Source of the DNA: Gallionella sp.
GTDB taxonomy: Bacteria > Pseudomonadota > Gammaproteobacteria > Burkholderiales > Gallionellaceae
Length of the DNA: 34,762 nucleotides
Direction of reading: 5' to 3'
Assembly (NCBI GenBank): GCA_013043965.1
Contig: JABEVF010000092.1
Span: 1 to 34,762 of the forward strand
Both the position numbers and the translations under genes were made by a program. Under the pieces are notes generated by a model. The model made no database searches. It worked only from the letters and a program-made list of their open reading frames with translations, and was not told the origin of the DNA. Every line of letters begins with the position of its first letter. Position 1 is the stretch's first letter. Shown here one piece after another: positions 12,289 to 20,211 of the stretch.

Positions 12289-13422
12289 TCAAAAAGACAC
12301 CGGCACTTCTTCGACCGCGAATATCCGGCGATGCTCGCGGATCGCATATCGATCCGTCATGCCGGCGATGTAGTCGGCCACGGCGCGCGCGCGATCGGCG
12401 TCCGCATGCGCTTGAAACTGGGGCGGCAGCAAACGGGGGTCTTCCATAAACACCGCAAACAACTCGCCGATAATCCGCTGCGCCTTGCTGCTCATGCGCA
12501 TCACTTTGTAGTGCCGATATAAATGGGTACGCAGGAAGTTCTTAAGCGCGCGCTGCTGGTCGAACATCTCCTCGCTGAACGCCAGCAGAGGGGGTGCTTT
12601 GCGCACCTCCGCCAACGTGGTGATTTGGTGCTTGCGAATGTTGTTTTCGCTGGCCCGGATCACATCCCCAACCAGAGTGTTAATCATGTGGCGTATAGTT
12701 TCATGCACGACCCGACGCTCGGGCAGGCCGGGATATTGACTCCTGGTCTGCCGCAGATGTACGGCGACCAGCGGGACTTCGCTCAGTTGATCGAGGGTGA
12801 TGAGCCCTGAGCGCAAACCATCGTCTACATCGTGATTGTTGTAGGCTATCTCGTCCGCGACGTTGGCGATCTGCGCCTCCAGCGAGGGTCTCTGATTCTG
12901 CAGAAAGCGTTCACCCACATCCCCGAGTGCGGCGGCATTTTCTGCCGAGCAATGTTTGAGTATGCCTTCACGCGTCTCAAAACACAGGTTCAAGCCGTCG
13001 AATTGCGCGTAGCGTTCTTCCAAAACATCGACCACACGCAGGGATTGCAGGTTGTGCTCGAAGCCCCCGAAGCTTTTCATGCACGCGTTGAGCGCGTCCT
13101 GTCCCGCATGGCCGAACGGGGTATGCCCCAGATCATGCGCCAAAGAAATGGCTTCGGCGAGGTCCTCGTTCAGCTGCAGGCGACGCGCTATCGACCTGGC
13201 AATTTGCGACACTTCTATGCTGTGCGTGAGCCTTGTGCGGAACAAATCGCCCTCATGGTTCACAAACACCTGGGTCTTGTATTCAAGGCGGCGAAATGCG
13301 CCGGAATGAATGATGCGGTCACGGTCACGCTGAAATTCTCCGCGTCCTTGCGGCGCGGGTTCGGAGAGCCTTCGTCCCCGTGAGTTTCTCTCCGTGACCG
13401 CGAACTCAGCCAGATTATTCAT
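12289..13422 (-). CDS. dgt: Deoxyguanosinetriphosphate triphosphohydrolase-like protein
   Basis: An HD-superfamily metal-dependent phosphohydrolase of the dGTPase-like family, which cleaves dNTPs to the nucleoside and tripolyphosphate. The 377-residue protein has the N-terminal [21 protein letters not shown] segment region typical of the family, then [12 protein letters not shown] and [15 protein letters not shown], which supply the HD-domain histidine and aspartate ligands. The ATG at 13422 has GAGG nine bases upstream; a GTG two codons earlier (13428) sits too close to that site. It overlaps the 3' end of aroB by eight bases. The actual nucleotide preference is not predictable. This position between aroB and gltB is common in betaproteobacteria. 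Confidence 0.93.
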   Translation of the reverse strand: MNNLAEFAVTERNSRGRRLSEPAPQGRGEFQRDRDRIIHSGAFRRLEYKTQVFVNHEGDLFRTRLTHSIEVSQIARSIARRLQLNEDLAEAISLAHDLGHTPFGHAGQDALNACMKSFGGFEHNLQSLRVVDVLEERYAQFDGLNLCFETREGILKHCSAENAAALGDVGERFLQNQRPSLEAQIANVADEIAYNNHDVDDGLRSGLITLDQLSEVPLVAVHLRQTRSQYPGLPERRVVHETIRHMINTLVGDVIRASENNIRKHQITTLAEVRKAPPLLAFSEEMFDQQRALKNFLRTHLYRHYKVMRMSSKAQRIIGELFAVFMEDPRLLPPQFQAHADADRARAVADYIAGMTDRYAIREHRRIFAVEEVPVSF

Positions 13423-14503
13423 GCACACAGGCCTCTAGTGTTTCGTGCAGAATATGCAGAGGCACATCGGCTGTGATGACGGCATCCCCCAATTGCTTGA
13501 GCAGAACGAAGCGCAATCGTCCACTCTCCACCTTCTTGTCCATACCCATCAGATCCAAGTATCTCTCGCCACCCAGATCGGGGGCTGTCACGGGCAATTT
13601 GGCGCGCTTGAATAACTCGCGTACTCGTGCGACATCTGACGCGCTGATCCAGCCCAGCCGACACGACAGATCTGCCGCCATCACGGTTCCGGCGGCGACC
13701 GCCTCGCCGTGCAACCAGACGCCGTAGCCCATGCCGGATTCGATCGCGTGGCCGAAAGTGTGGCCCAGGTTAAGCAAGGCGCGCTCGCCACTTTCGCGCT
13801 CGTCCACGCCGACGACTTCTGCCTTATTTGAGCAGCTGCGTACAATCGCGTATTGCAACGCTGCGGGCTCGCGCGCTAGCAATGCCTGCATGTTCTGCTC
13901 CAGCCACACCAGGAATGGCAAGTCACGAATCAACCCATATTTGATGACCTCAGCCAATCCGGCCGACAACTCCCTGTCAGGCAATGTGTTCAACGTGCTG
14001 ATGTCGGCCAGGACCAGCTGCGGCTGGTAAAACGCCCCTACCATGTTCTTACCCAACGGGTGATTGATGCCCGTCTTGCCACCCACCGATGAATCGACTT
14101 GGGAAAGCAATGTGGTCGGGATCTGTATGAAAGGCACACCCCGCAAATAGGTGGCCGCCGCAAATCCCGTCATGTCGCCGATCACGCCGCCGCCCAGCGC
14201 GATTAACGGCGTGCTGCGTTCGCAGCGATTCTCCAGCAATGCGTCATAAATCAAATTCAGCGTTGCGCTGGTTTTGTAACTCTCGCCGTCCGGCAAAATC
14301 ACCGCGGTACTGCTTATACCCACGGACCGCAACGTGTTGACGAGCCTCTCAAGGTACAGCGGTGCCACAGTGGTATTGGTCACGATGGCCACACGCTTGC
14401 GGGGCACATGCGCCAGTAACAATTCGGCCTGGCCCAGCAATTCAGCCCCGACATGGATGTCGTAGCTACGCTCTTGCAATCCCACCGTTAATTTTTGCTT
14501 CAT
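13415..14503 (-). CDS. aroB: 3-dehydroquinate synthase
   Basis: AroB converts DAHP to 3-dehydroquinate, the second shikimate-pathway step, using NAD and a divalent metal. The protein is 362 residues. Visible family motifs are [38 protein letters not shown] and the metal-ligand segment [12 protein letters not shown]. The ATG at 14503 shares one base with the aroK stop (TGATG) and has AAGG eight bases before it; the GTG one codon earlier is less likely. Coupling to aroK is therefore probable. The downstream gene dgt starts inside its last codons. Confidence 0.97.
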   Translation of the reverse strand: MKQKLTVGLQERSYDIHVGAELLGQAELLLAHVPRKRVAIVTNTTVAPLYLERLVNTLRSVGISSTAVILPDGESYKTSATLNLIYDALLENRCERSTPLIALGGGVIGDMTGFAAATYLRGVPFIQIPTTLLSQVDSSVGGKTGINHPLGKNMVGAFYQPQLVLADISTLNTLPDRELSAGLAEVIKYGLIRDLPFLVWLEQNMQALLAREPAALQYAIVRSCSNKAEVVGVDERESGERALLNLGHTFGHAIESGMGYGVWLHGEAVAAGTVMAADLSCRLGWISASDVARVRELFKRAKLPVTAPDLGGERYLDLMGMDKKVESGRLRFVLLKQLGDAVITADVPLHILHETLEACVHE

Positions 14504-15072
14504 CACACCGACCTTAATTGTTCTTCTCTAAATGCTTCGAGTTTATCGGCGAGTTGCAGCATGAGGGTATGGACGCTCTGCTTGCCAGTTTGTATCACCA
14601 CGTCGGCAATCTGCCGGTATAACGGATCACGCTGCTCAAACAACTCGGTCAATTTTTTATGGGGGTTCTCTGTCTGCAACAAGGGGCGATTTTTGTCGTG
14701 GCGGGTACGCTGCCACAACTCGTTCACATTCGCCTGGAGATAAATAACAATCCCTTTGCTTTGCAATAACGTGCGATTGTACTCGGCCAATATCGCCCCG
14801 CCGCCCGTTGCCAATACGATATTGTTGGCCTCGAGGATCTCCTCTATTACCGAGGACTCCCGCTGACGAAACCCTCCCTCGCCCTCCACATCGAATATAT
14901 GGGGGATAGTCACGCCTGTTCGGTTTTGGATTTCCACATCGCTATCAACGAATAGTCTGCCGGTATGCTTGGCCAAAACGCGCCCCATCGTGGACTTTCC
15001 CGCGCCCATCATGCCAACCAAAACAAGATTTCCCGACGCGAACTTTTGATTAAGTTTTGACTTGTTTTCCAT
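14503..15072 (-). CDS. aroK: Shikimate kinase
   Basis: AroK phosphorylates shikimate at the 3-hydroxyl using ATP. The Walker A motif GMMGAGKS is at residues 20-27, followed by the shikimate-binding aspartate and arginine segments ([22 protein letters not shown]) and the GGGAI motif. The ATG at 15072 (MENKSKL) is chosen over one nine codons upstream at 15099, because the upstream one would begin in the pilQ terminator stem. Neither has a clear ribosome binding site. The length from the chosen start, 189 residues, is slightly longer than the E. coli enzyme. It is coupled to aroB by a one-base overlap. Confidence 0.95.
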   Translation of the reverse strand: MENKSKLNQKFASGNLVLVGMMGAGKSTMGRVLAKHTGRLFVDSDVEIQNRTGVTIPHIFDVEGEGGFRQRESSVIEEILEANNIVLATGGGAILAEYNRTLLQSKGIVIYLQANVNELWQRTRHDKNRPLLQTENPHKKLTELFEQRDPLYRQIADVVIQTGKQSVHTLMLQLADKLEAFREEQLRSV

Positions 15073-15090
15073 GCTGGTTATTGTAAACCA

Positions 15091-15124
15091 TAAAAACAAA
15101 ATGCCCGGACAACACCGGGCATTT
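15091..15124 (-). terminator. Intrinsic terminator between pilQ and aroK
   Basis: A perfect 10-bp stem (15099-15108 with 15115-15124) with a 6-base loop is followed on the minus strand by TTTGTTTTT. It begins 20 bases after the pilQ stop and ends about 20 bases before the aroK start, so it separates pilus genes from shikimate genes that many relatives transcribe together. Confidence 0.85.
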
Positions 15125-15143
15125 GTGATTTTAGCAAAGAACT

Positions 15144-17210
15144 TTATTTTAAATTTAATGAATCCTTCATGACTTTTGGCGTGATAAACACCAGCAACTC
15201 ATCTTTGTTGTCTATGCTGGACGTACTCTTAAACAAATATCCCAGTATCGGGATATCGCCCAAAAACGGAACCTTGTTATCCGCGTCTGTTTTCGTTTGT
15301 GTATATACCCCGCCTATCACCACCGTGCCGCCATTCTCAACCAGCACCTGTGTAACCACTTTATTAGTATTGATACTGGGTACGCCGGCATAAATCGTCC
15401 CTACCGAATCTTTGTTGACTTTGACGTCAAGCAGCACATTATCGTCCGGGGTGATCTGCGGCTTCACTTTCAGACTCAGAGCGGCCGTGACAAACGCCAC
15501 GTTGGTCGCCCCGCTGCTGCTTGCTTGCTGGTATGGGATCTGGACACCTGTTTCTATCGTGGCTTCTGTTTTGTCAGCGGTCACCACACGAGGACTGGAA
15601 ACTATCTTTCCCTTGCTGTCCGTATCCAGTGCTTGCAATTGCAGATTCAACATCCTGGTATTCGCAGCATTAAATAGGATGGCGGTCATCGTCCCTGCCG
15701 GCCCGCCTATAGGCGCAGCCACACCAGCCGTAGCTATTCCGGCGCCGATACCACCGGTAGCACCCGGTATTGCAGTCGCCGTAGCGACCGTCGGAACCAC
15801 CGCATTGTTATAGGTCATGTTCACACCCAAGTTGCGGCTAAACTGATCCGAGGCCTCGACCACACGTGCTTCTATCATCACCTGACGCACGGGGACGTCG
15901 ACCTTGGCAATAATCTTCCTCACTTCGTCCAGCTTGCTGGGCGTATCTTGGACGAATATCTGATTCGTTCTTTCATCCCAGACGGCACTTCCCCTTTTCG
16001 ACAAAAGCTTCTGTTGGGGGTCGGTCACTATCTTCTTGAATGCATCACCCTTGATGTAATTCAGCTGGAAGGTCTCGGTCCGCAAATCCTCCAGCTCGGA
16101 TATTTCCTGGCGTGCTGTCAAATCAATTTTTTCTTTGGCGGCTAACTCTTCGCGTGGAGCGACTTGAATCACATTGCCATTCTTGCGCATGTCCAGACCG
16201 CGACTCTGCAAAATAATATCCAAGGCCTGATCCCAGGGAACATCCTTGAGCCTTAGCGTCAGATTTCCTGTCACGCTATCGCTAATCACGACATTCAAAT
16301 TGGTAAAGTCAGCTATGACGTTTAGGGCTTCACGAACGGCAATGTTCTGGAAATCCAATGTCAGCTTTTCTCCCGCATAGCCAATCTGGCTGCTTTTTAC
16401 CAGCTTGTTTGGGTCCTCCGCGACGGGTTTTATCTCAACAATGAATTTGTTGTCGGTTTGGTAAGCTGCGTACTCCCAGAGCCCTTTTGGCTCGATCACC
16501 ATCTGCACATTATCGCCCTTCGCATACGTATCCACCGACTGTACGGGGGTCGCAAAATCAGTGACGTCTAACTTGCGTTGCAGATTGTGCGGCAAACTGG
16601 TTTTGACATAATCGACAATCAACTTGCTACCTTGCTGGCGTATATCGATACCCGTAGAAGCATCAGACAGATCAACCTGCACACGACCCTCACCATTTTT
16701 ACCCCGGCGAAAATCTATATCCCGCAAAGAATGTTTTTGTTCCTCTACGTTAGCCACAGCGAATCGCGATACGCTTGCGGACTCGACCGCAGCGCTCGAC
16801 TTTGGATGCAAAGTAATCAACAGGCTGGTTCCATCGACCTTCGTTTCATAGGTCAACATTTGATTCAAATTGATAACCAAGCGAGTCCGGGTTCCGGCTT
16901 GAATCAAGTTCAAGCTACGCAAGTCACCCTCATTAATATCTTGCGCGGTCTTGCCCAACCCGTTCGCCGCATTAGTAAAATCAAACGCTATTCTCGGCGG
17001 CGTGTTAATGGCAAAACCATTCGGCGCACCCGCCAAAGGCTGAGCCAGATCCACTTTCAGAACTATCGCTCCATTACCGCCCTTACTGGCAGTGACCCCC
17101 GTAATGCTGTTTTGAGTATCACTCTGCGCGTGTGCATTAAGTGTCCCGCACGCGAGGACTATAGTCAGCAATCCAAATAACGCATTCATTACGATTTTTA
17201 ACTGGCTCAT
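15144..17210 (-). CDS. pilQ: Type IV pilus secretin PilQ
   Basis: PilQ forms the outer-membrane ring through which the type IV pilus passes. The 688-residue precursor starts with a signal peptide ending near LNAHAQS (about residue 29). Two AMIN peptidoglycan-binding domains follow (about 45-130 and 165-260), then the secretin N0/STN domain with GNLTLRLKDVPWDQALDIIL (about 290-350), an N1 domain (about 380-450) and the C-terminal secretin barrel with VPFLGDIPILGYLFKS near the end. A Gly/Ala-rich low-complexity segment lies at about residues 468-512 inside the secretin domain. The gene is last of the pilMNOPQ operon, 16 bases after pilP, and is followed by a strong terminator. Confidence 0.97.
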   Translation of the reverse strand: MSQLKIVMNALFGLLTIVLACGTLNAHAQSDTQNSITGVTASKGGNGAIVLKVDLAQPLAGAPNGFAINTPPRIAFDFTNAANGLGKTAQDINEGDLRSLNLIQAGTRTRLVINLNQMLTYETKVDGTSLLITLHPKSSAAVESASVSRFAVANVEEQKHSLRDIDFRRGKNGEGRVQVDLSDASTGIDIRQQGSKLIVDYVKTSLPHNLQRKLDVTDFATPVQSVDTYAKGDNVQMVIEPKGLWEYAAYQTDNKFIVEIKPVAEDPNKLVKSSQIGYAGEKLTLDFQNIAVREALNVIADFTNLNVVISDSVTGNLTLRLKDVPWDQALDIILQSRGLDMRKNGNVIQVAPREELAAKEKIDLTARQEISELEDLRTETFQLNYIKGDAFKKIVTDPQQKLLSKRGSAVWDERTNQIFVQDTPSKLDEVRKIIAKVDVPVRQVMIEARVVEASDQFSRNLGVNMTYNNAVVPTVATATAIPGATGGIGAGIATAGVAAPIGGPAGTMTAILFNAANTRMLNLQLQALDTDSKGKIVSSPRVVTADKTEATIETGVQIPYQQASSSGATNVAFVTAALSLKVKPQITPDDNVLLDVKVNKDSVGTIYAGVPSINTNKVVTQVLVENGGTVVIGGVYTQTKTDADNKVPFLGDIPILGYLFKSTSSIDNKDELLVFITPKVMKDSLNLK

Positions 17211-17226
17211 GCTTTAAACTCCTAAA

Positions 17227-17736
17227 TCACTCAACTAATTGCAGGGTACTCATACGTTCGGTCCAATCCCCAGAGCTATCCTGCACCATTTCCTTTACCT
17301 TCACTTCACTCTCGGAAACATCCAATATCTTTCCGAAGTTCAAGCCCATGTAATTCCCGGCCCTCACTCGATATATCTTGTTGTCTGGCGCCCTCACCAA
17401 TGCAAAACCCACACTCTTTTGCTGTAAATACCCCACCATCTTCAGTGCTTCCAAAGGAAAATCTTCCAAAGCCTCCTTGGGCCTATCTAAATCAGGCTGG
17501 TTCTGCCCGGCCTTACCACCCGAACGCAAGTCGGGCTTGCGGGGCTTAAAGGGATCGGGCAAATTGGTCGCATTGTCGTAGGAAAAGGGCTCATAAGGCT
17601 TGACTTCGGGCGCAGGAGGAATCTTTCCCCTCATGTCGGATCCAGCATTCTTTACAAAATCACGCAGATCCTGAAATTCTTCCCCGCCACACCCAAACAG
17701 GGATGCGGAAAGCAAGACAACAAAAAGCAGTCTCAT
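17227..17736 (-). CDS. pilP: Type IV pilus assembly lipoprotein PilP
   Basis: PilP is the inner-membrane lipoprotein that links the PilN/PilO complex to PilQ. The 169-residue protein has a short signal peptide ending in the lipobox LFGC (Cys16), a proline-rich disordered stretch at about 40-80 (PPAPEVKPYEPF), and a C-terminal beta domain with the family motif GVxRAPDN-like segment FALVRAPDNKIYRVRAGNYM. The ATG overlaps the pilO stop by four bases (ATGA). It sits 16 bases before pilQ, in the standard operon order. Confidence 0.95.
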   Translation of the reverse strand: MRLLFVVLLSASLFGCGGEEFQDLRDFVKNAGSDMRGKIPPAPEVKPYEPFSYDNATNLPDPFKPRKPDLRSGGKAGQNQPDLDRPKEALEDFPLEALKMVGYLQQKSVGFALVRAPDNKIYRVRAGNYMGLNFGKILDVSESEVKVKEMVQDSSGDWTERMSTLQLVE

Positions 17737-18362
17737 TTTGCTCCCCCAGCTTTAGTGGTCTTTTTCTGTGCGGCAACTTCATTTTCATCCAGGTAACGAT
17801 AAGTCTTGGCAACAGCATCCATAGACAAAACGCCCCCCGCCGCCTGCGAAATCGCTATTTCATTTAGGGTCACGATACGTGGCAACATGGAAATGTCGCT
17901 GGCAAACCTCCCCAGATCATCATAATTACCGCTTACCTTGATGGATATAGGTTGCTCAACAAACGATCCATTAATCACCGATTCAGCACCAGGCCTGAAC
18001 AATTCAAACTGCAACCCACGGCCTAAGCCAGCCTGATTTATATCAGTCAGAAGCGCGTCCATTTCCGATTTGTTTGGCAGCTGTTTCAGCAACGCGCCCA
18101 ACGACTCTTGGGTTTCTATTAGTTGTTTCTTGATTAAATCCAAGTTTATCGCTTGTTTTTTCTTGTCGAGATAAGTCACTTTAAGCGACTCCTCTTCATT
18201 TTTTGTAACTTGCAAACTGTCCCATTGGTCCTTGGAATCAAACAGCACACCTAACACAACGACACCCAAGAAAATCGCCATCAAGGCCAGTATTTTCGCC
18301 GCCCAAGGCCAAGATCCAGGATCTTGCGGATTTAAATTTTTAAGCTCATCAAAATTAATCAT
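17733..18362 (-). CDS. pilO: Type IV pilus inner-membrane protein PilO
   Basis: PilO pairs with PilN to form the inner-membrane alignment subcomplex. From the chosen ATG at 18362 (MINFDEL) it is 209 residues: a short cytoplasmic tail, one membrane segment at about 21-41, a coiled-coil region (about 50-100) and a periplasmic ferredoxin-like domain. The start has AAGGG about eight bases upstream; the longer reading from 18398 would run back into pilN and adds non-family residues. The gap after pilN is four bases, and the gene overlaps pilP by four. Confidence 0.94.
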   Translation of the reverse strand: MINFDELKNLNPQDPGSWPWAAKILALMAIFLGVVVLGVLFDSKDQWDSLQVTKNEEESLKVTYLDKKKQAINLDLIKKQLIETQESLGALLKQLPNKSEMDALLTDINQAGLGRGLQFELFRPGAESVINGSFVEQPISIKVSGNYDDLGRFASDISMLPRIVTLNEIAISQAAGGVLSMDAVAKTYRYLDENEVAAQKKTTKAGGAK

Positions 18363-18366
18363 GCTC

Positions 18367-18954
18367 TCAGCCCTTTTTAACTGTGGGTTTAGCATCATTC
18401 TTCCCCCCAGCCTGCCCTTTGGTCAGATTAAACGTCAGGGTGAATTCACTTACCCTAGCCCCGCCTACACTGGCCGCGTGGACCTCGACCAGAACCGGAG
18501 TATCCAGCCATGGAGAATCCTCGACCGCACGCATCAATGTCGAGACTCTGGCGTTCGACTGCGCGTAACCCGCCATATTTATGGTGCTACCGGTCTGCTT
18601 AAGGCTTTTGATGTAAACGCCATCCGGCAGTATACGGAGCATCTGGTCAAGCAAATGAACAACGTCTGCACGTGTGCTTTGCAAGCCCTCCACCACATTC
18701 TTTCGCGCTAACAACGATGCCGTCTGCTCACGCAATTTTTTTATTTCTTCAATCTGCTTATCTAAAATCGTGATTTCTTGCTTCAAATAAGTATTGCGTC
18801 TTTCTTGGTATGAAATTTTGGCGCCGATGACGGCATGGACAAATCCAATCAACAAAACACCCGCTATTAGGCTGATCACACTTAAAGCAATGAATTGAAT
18901 CTTTCGAGCGCGCCTTTTCTCCGCACGATGCGGCAATAAATTTATACGTATCAT
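18367..18954 (-). CDS. pilN: Type IV pilus inner-membrane protein PilN
   Basis: PilN anchors the alignment complex to cytoplasmic PilM through its N-terminal motif, here IRINLLPHR at residues 2-10, which matches the known INLLPxR PilM-binding peptide. One membrane segment follows (about 20-44), then a coiled coil (about 50-95) and the periplasmic domain. The ATG at 18954 overlaps the pilM stop by four bases (ATGA). A longer open frame extends upstream to 19134, but its 60 extra residues lie in pilM and are not family-like, so I reject it. Length is 195 residues. Confidence 0.95.
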   Translation of the reverse strand: MIRINLLPHRAEKRRARKIQFIALSVISLIAGVLLIGFVHAVIGAKISYQERRNTYLKQEITILDKQIEEIKKLREQTASLLARKNVVEGLQSTRADVVHLLDQMLRILPDGVYIKSLKQTGSTINMAGYAQSNARVSTLMRAVEDSPWLDTPVLVEVHAASVGGARVSEFTLTFNLTKGQAGGKNDAKPTVKKG

Positions 18955-20051
18955 GACGGGTCGAACCTCCTCATCGCTAGTCCGCAGGCGATAATCAGCG
19001 CTGGCGCATCCATCTGCAATTGCCTTGGCTTTATCCGGCTGGACAATGTCATCAGCGCAAACGGATTGGCAACCATCGTACTGACCTGGGTTTTGGTCGC
19101 GACCGCATCGTCCAAACCCGGCAGTACGGCGCACCCGCCAGCCAGCACGACATAGTCGACTTGATTATATTGGGATGAAGTAAAAAAGAATTGCAGTGCA
19201 CGCGCTATTTCCATTACCACGTTCTGCCGGAAAGATGACAAGACATCGTTCTCGTAGTTATCGGGCAACCCGCCGCTTCTTTTCGCCGCCTCCGCCTCCT
19301 CGGCAGACAGGCCGAACACGGTCTGAATTTGCTGGGTCAGCTGGTTGCCGCCTATCTGCTGGTCTCTGGTATAAACCGACTGGCCGTTACGGAGGACATT
19401 AATGTTCATCACGTTTGCGCCTATATCCACCAATGCAATACACAAGTCCGTCGCCCCACCGGGGAGTTGCGCCGCAATATGATTGAATGCGGCTTCGGCG
19501 GCGTAAGTTTCGACATCCACAACTACCGCTTTTAAACCCGCAGACTGGGCGGCGGCAACTCTATCCTCGACGTTGGCTTTGCGCGATGCCGCGAGTAAAA
19601 CCTCTAACTCTTCGGCATTGCCGGATGACAAACCCAACACTTGAAAATCTAGATTCACCTCATCCAACGCAAACGGAATATATTGATTCGCCTCCGATTC
19701 GACCTGATATTCCAAATCCTCTTCCCGCAAACCCGCTGGCAACAATATTTTTTTTGTGATGACCGCGCCGGCTGGCAAAGCCATGCTGACATTCTTGATT
19801 TTGCCGCCCAAGCGTTTCCACGCGCGCCTTAGGCTTTCCGAAACCGCATCGAGATTATTTATGTTGCCGTCACTCACGGCATCTCTGGGAAGCGGCTCAA
19901 TGGCATATCTCTCGACCATATAACCAGCATTCTTTGGCAGCTGACTCAGCTCGACCATCTTGACCGATGACGTACCAATATCCACCCCAACCAGCGGGGG
20001 CATTTTGGTTTGCAAAAAATCCAAGGGGATATCGAAATTTACTTTAGGCAT
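18951..20051 (-). CDS. pilM: Type IV pilus assembly ATPase-like protein PilM
   Basis: PilM is the actin-like cytoplasmic protein that binds the PilN tail and organises the pilus base. The 366-residue protein has the N-terminal nucleotide-binding loop VGVDIGTSSVKMVELS (about 21-36), a second phosphate loop LVDIGANVMNINV (about 208) and the adenosine motif VVLAGGCAVLPGLDD (about 300). It is the first gene of pilMNOPQ, with a good upstream promoter and no strong ribosome binding site. PBP1A is divergent from it, the usual arrangement in this bacterial group. Confidence 0.96.
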   Translation of the reverse strand: MPKVNFDIPLDFLQTKMPPLVGVDIGTSSVKMVELSQLPKNAGYMVERYAIEPLPRDAVSDGNINNLDAVSESLRRAWKRLGGKIKNVSMALPAGAVITKKILLPAGLREEDLEYQVESEANQYIPFALDEVNLDFQVLGLSSGNAEELEVLLAASRKANVEDRVAAAQSAGLKAVVVDVETYAAEAAFNHIAAQLPGGATDLCIALVDIGANVMNINVLRNGQSVYTRDQQIGGNQLTQQIQTVFGLSAEEAEAAKRSGGLPDNYENDVLSSFRQNVVMEIARALQFFFTSSQYNQVDYVVLAGGCAVLPGLDDAVATKTQVSTMVANPFALMTLSSRIKPRQLQMDAPALIIACGLAMRRFDPS

Positions 20052-20087
20052 AGACCGTTTAGAGCTGTTCTGTATAAAGTGGTTTAA

Positions 20088-20116
20088 ATCCTAGCAATAA
20101 CTACAGAAAGTGTAAA
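20088..20116 (-). promoter_or_regulatory. Predicted sigma-70 promoter of pilMNOPQ
   Basis: On the minus strand, TTTACA (20116-20111) lies exactly 17 bases before TAGGAT (20093-20088). The start would fall near 20081, about 30 bases before the pilM ATG. Box quality and position make this the clearest promoter in the window; activity is inferred. Confidence 0.55.
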
Positions 20117-20153
20117 GCCATTTTTAGAATGCCTGCCCGAGACCTGAAGCCGA

Positions 20154-20159
20154 TATAAT
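20154..20159 (+). promoter_or_regulatory. Consensus TATAAT overlapping the upstream mrcA ATG
   Basis: The bases 20154-20159 are a perfect -10 hexamer and overlap the first in-frame ATG of mrcA (20158). No good -35 box lies 16-18 bases upstream. If used, the transcript would start after that ATG, leaving 20212 as the start codon. Confidence 0.3.
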
Positions 20160-20211
20160 GAAGAGCATTTTCACACCAAGCATTTTCAATCTTGCGGGAT
20201 ATCTTTACAAC

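Noticed and set aside
18955-19134. Upstream extension of pilN by 60 codons
   Set aside because: It lies wholly inside pilM in another frame, and the family-typical IRINLLPHR start is at 18954.
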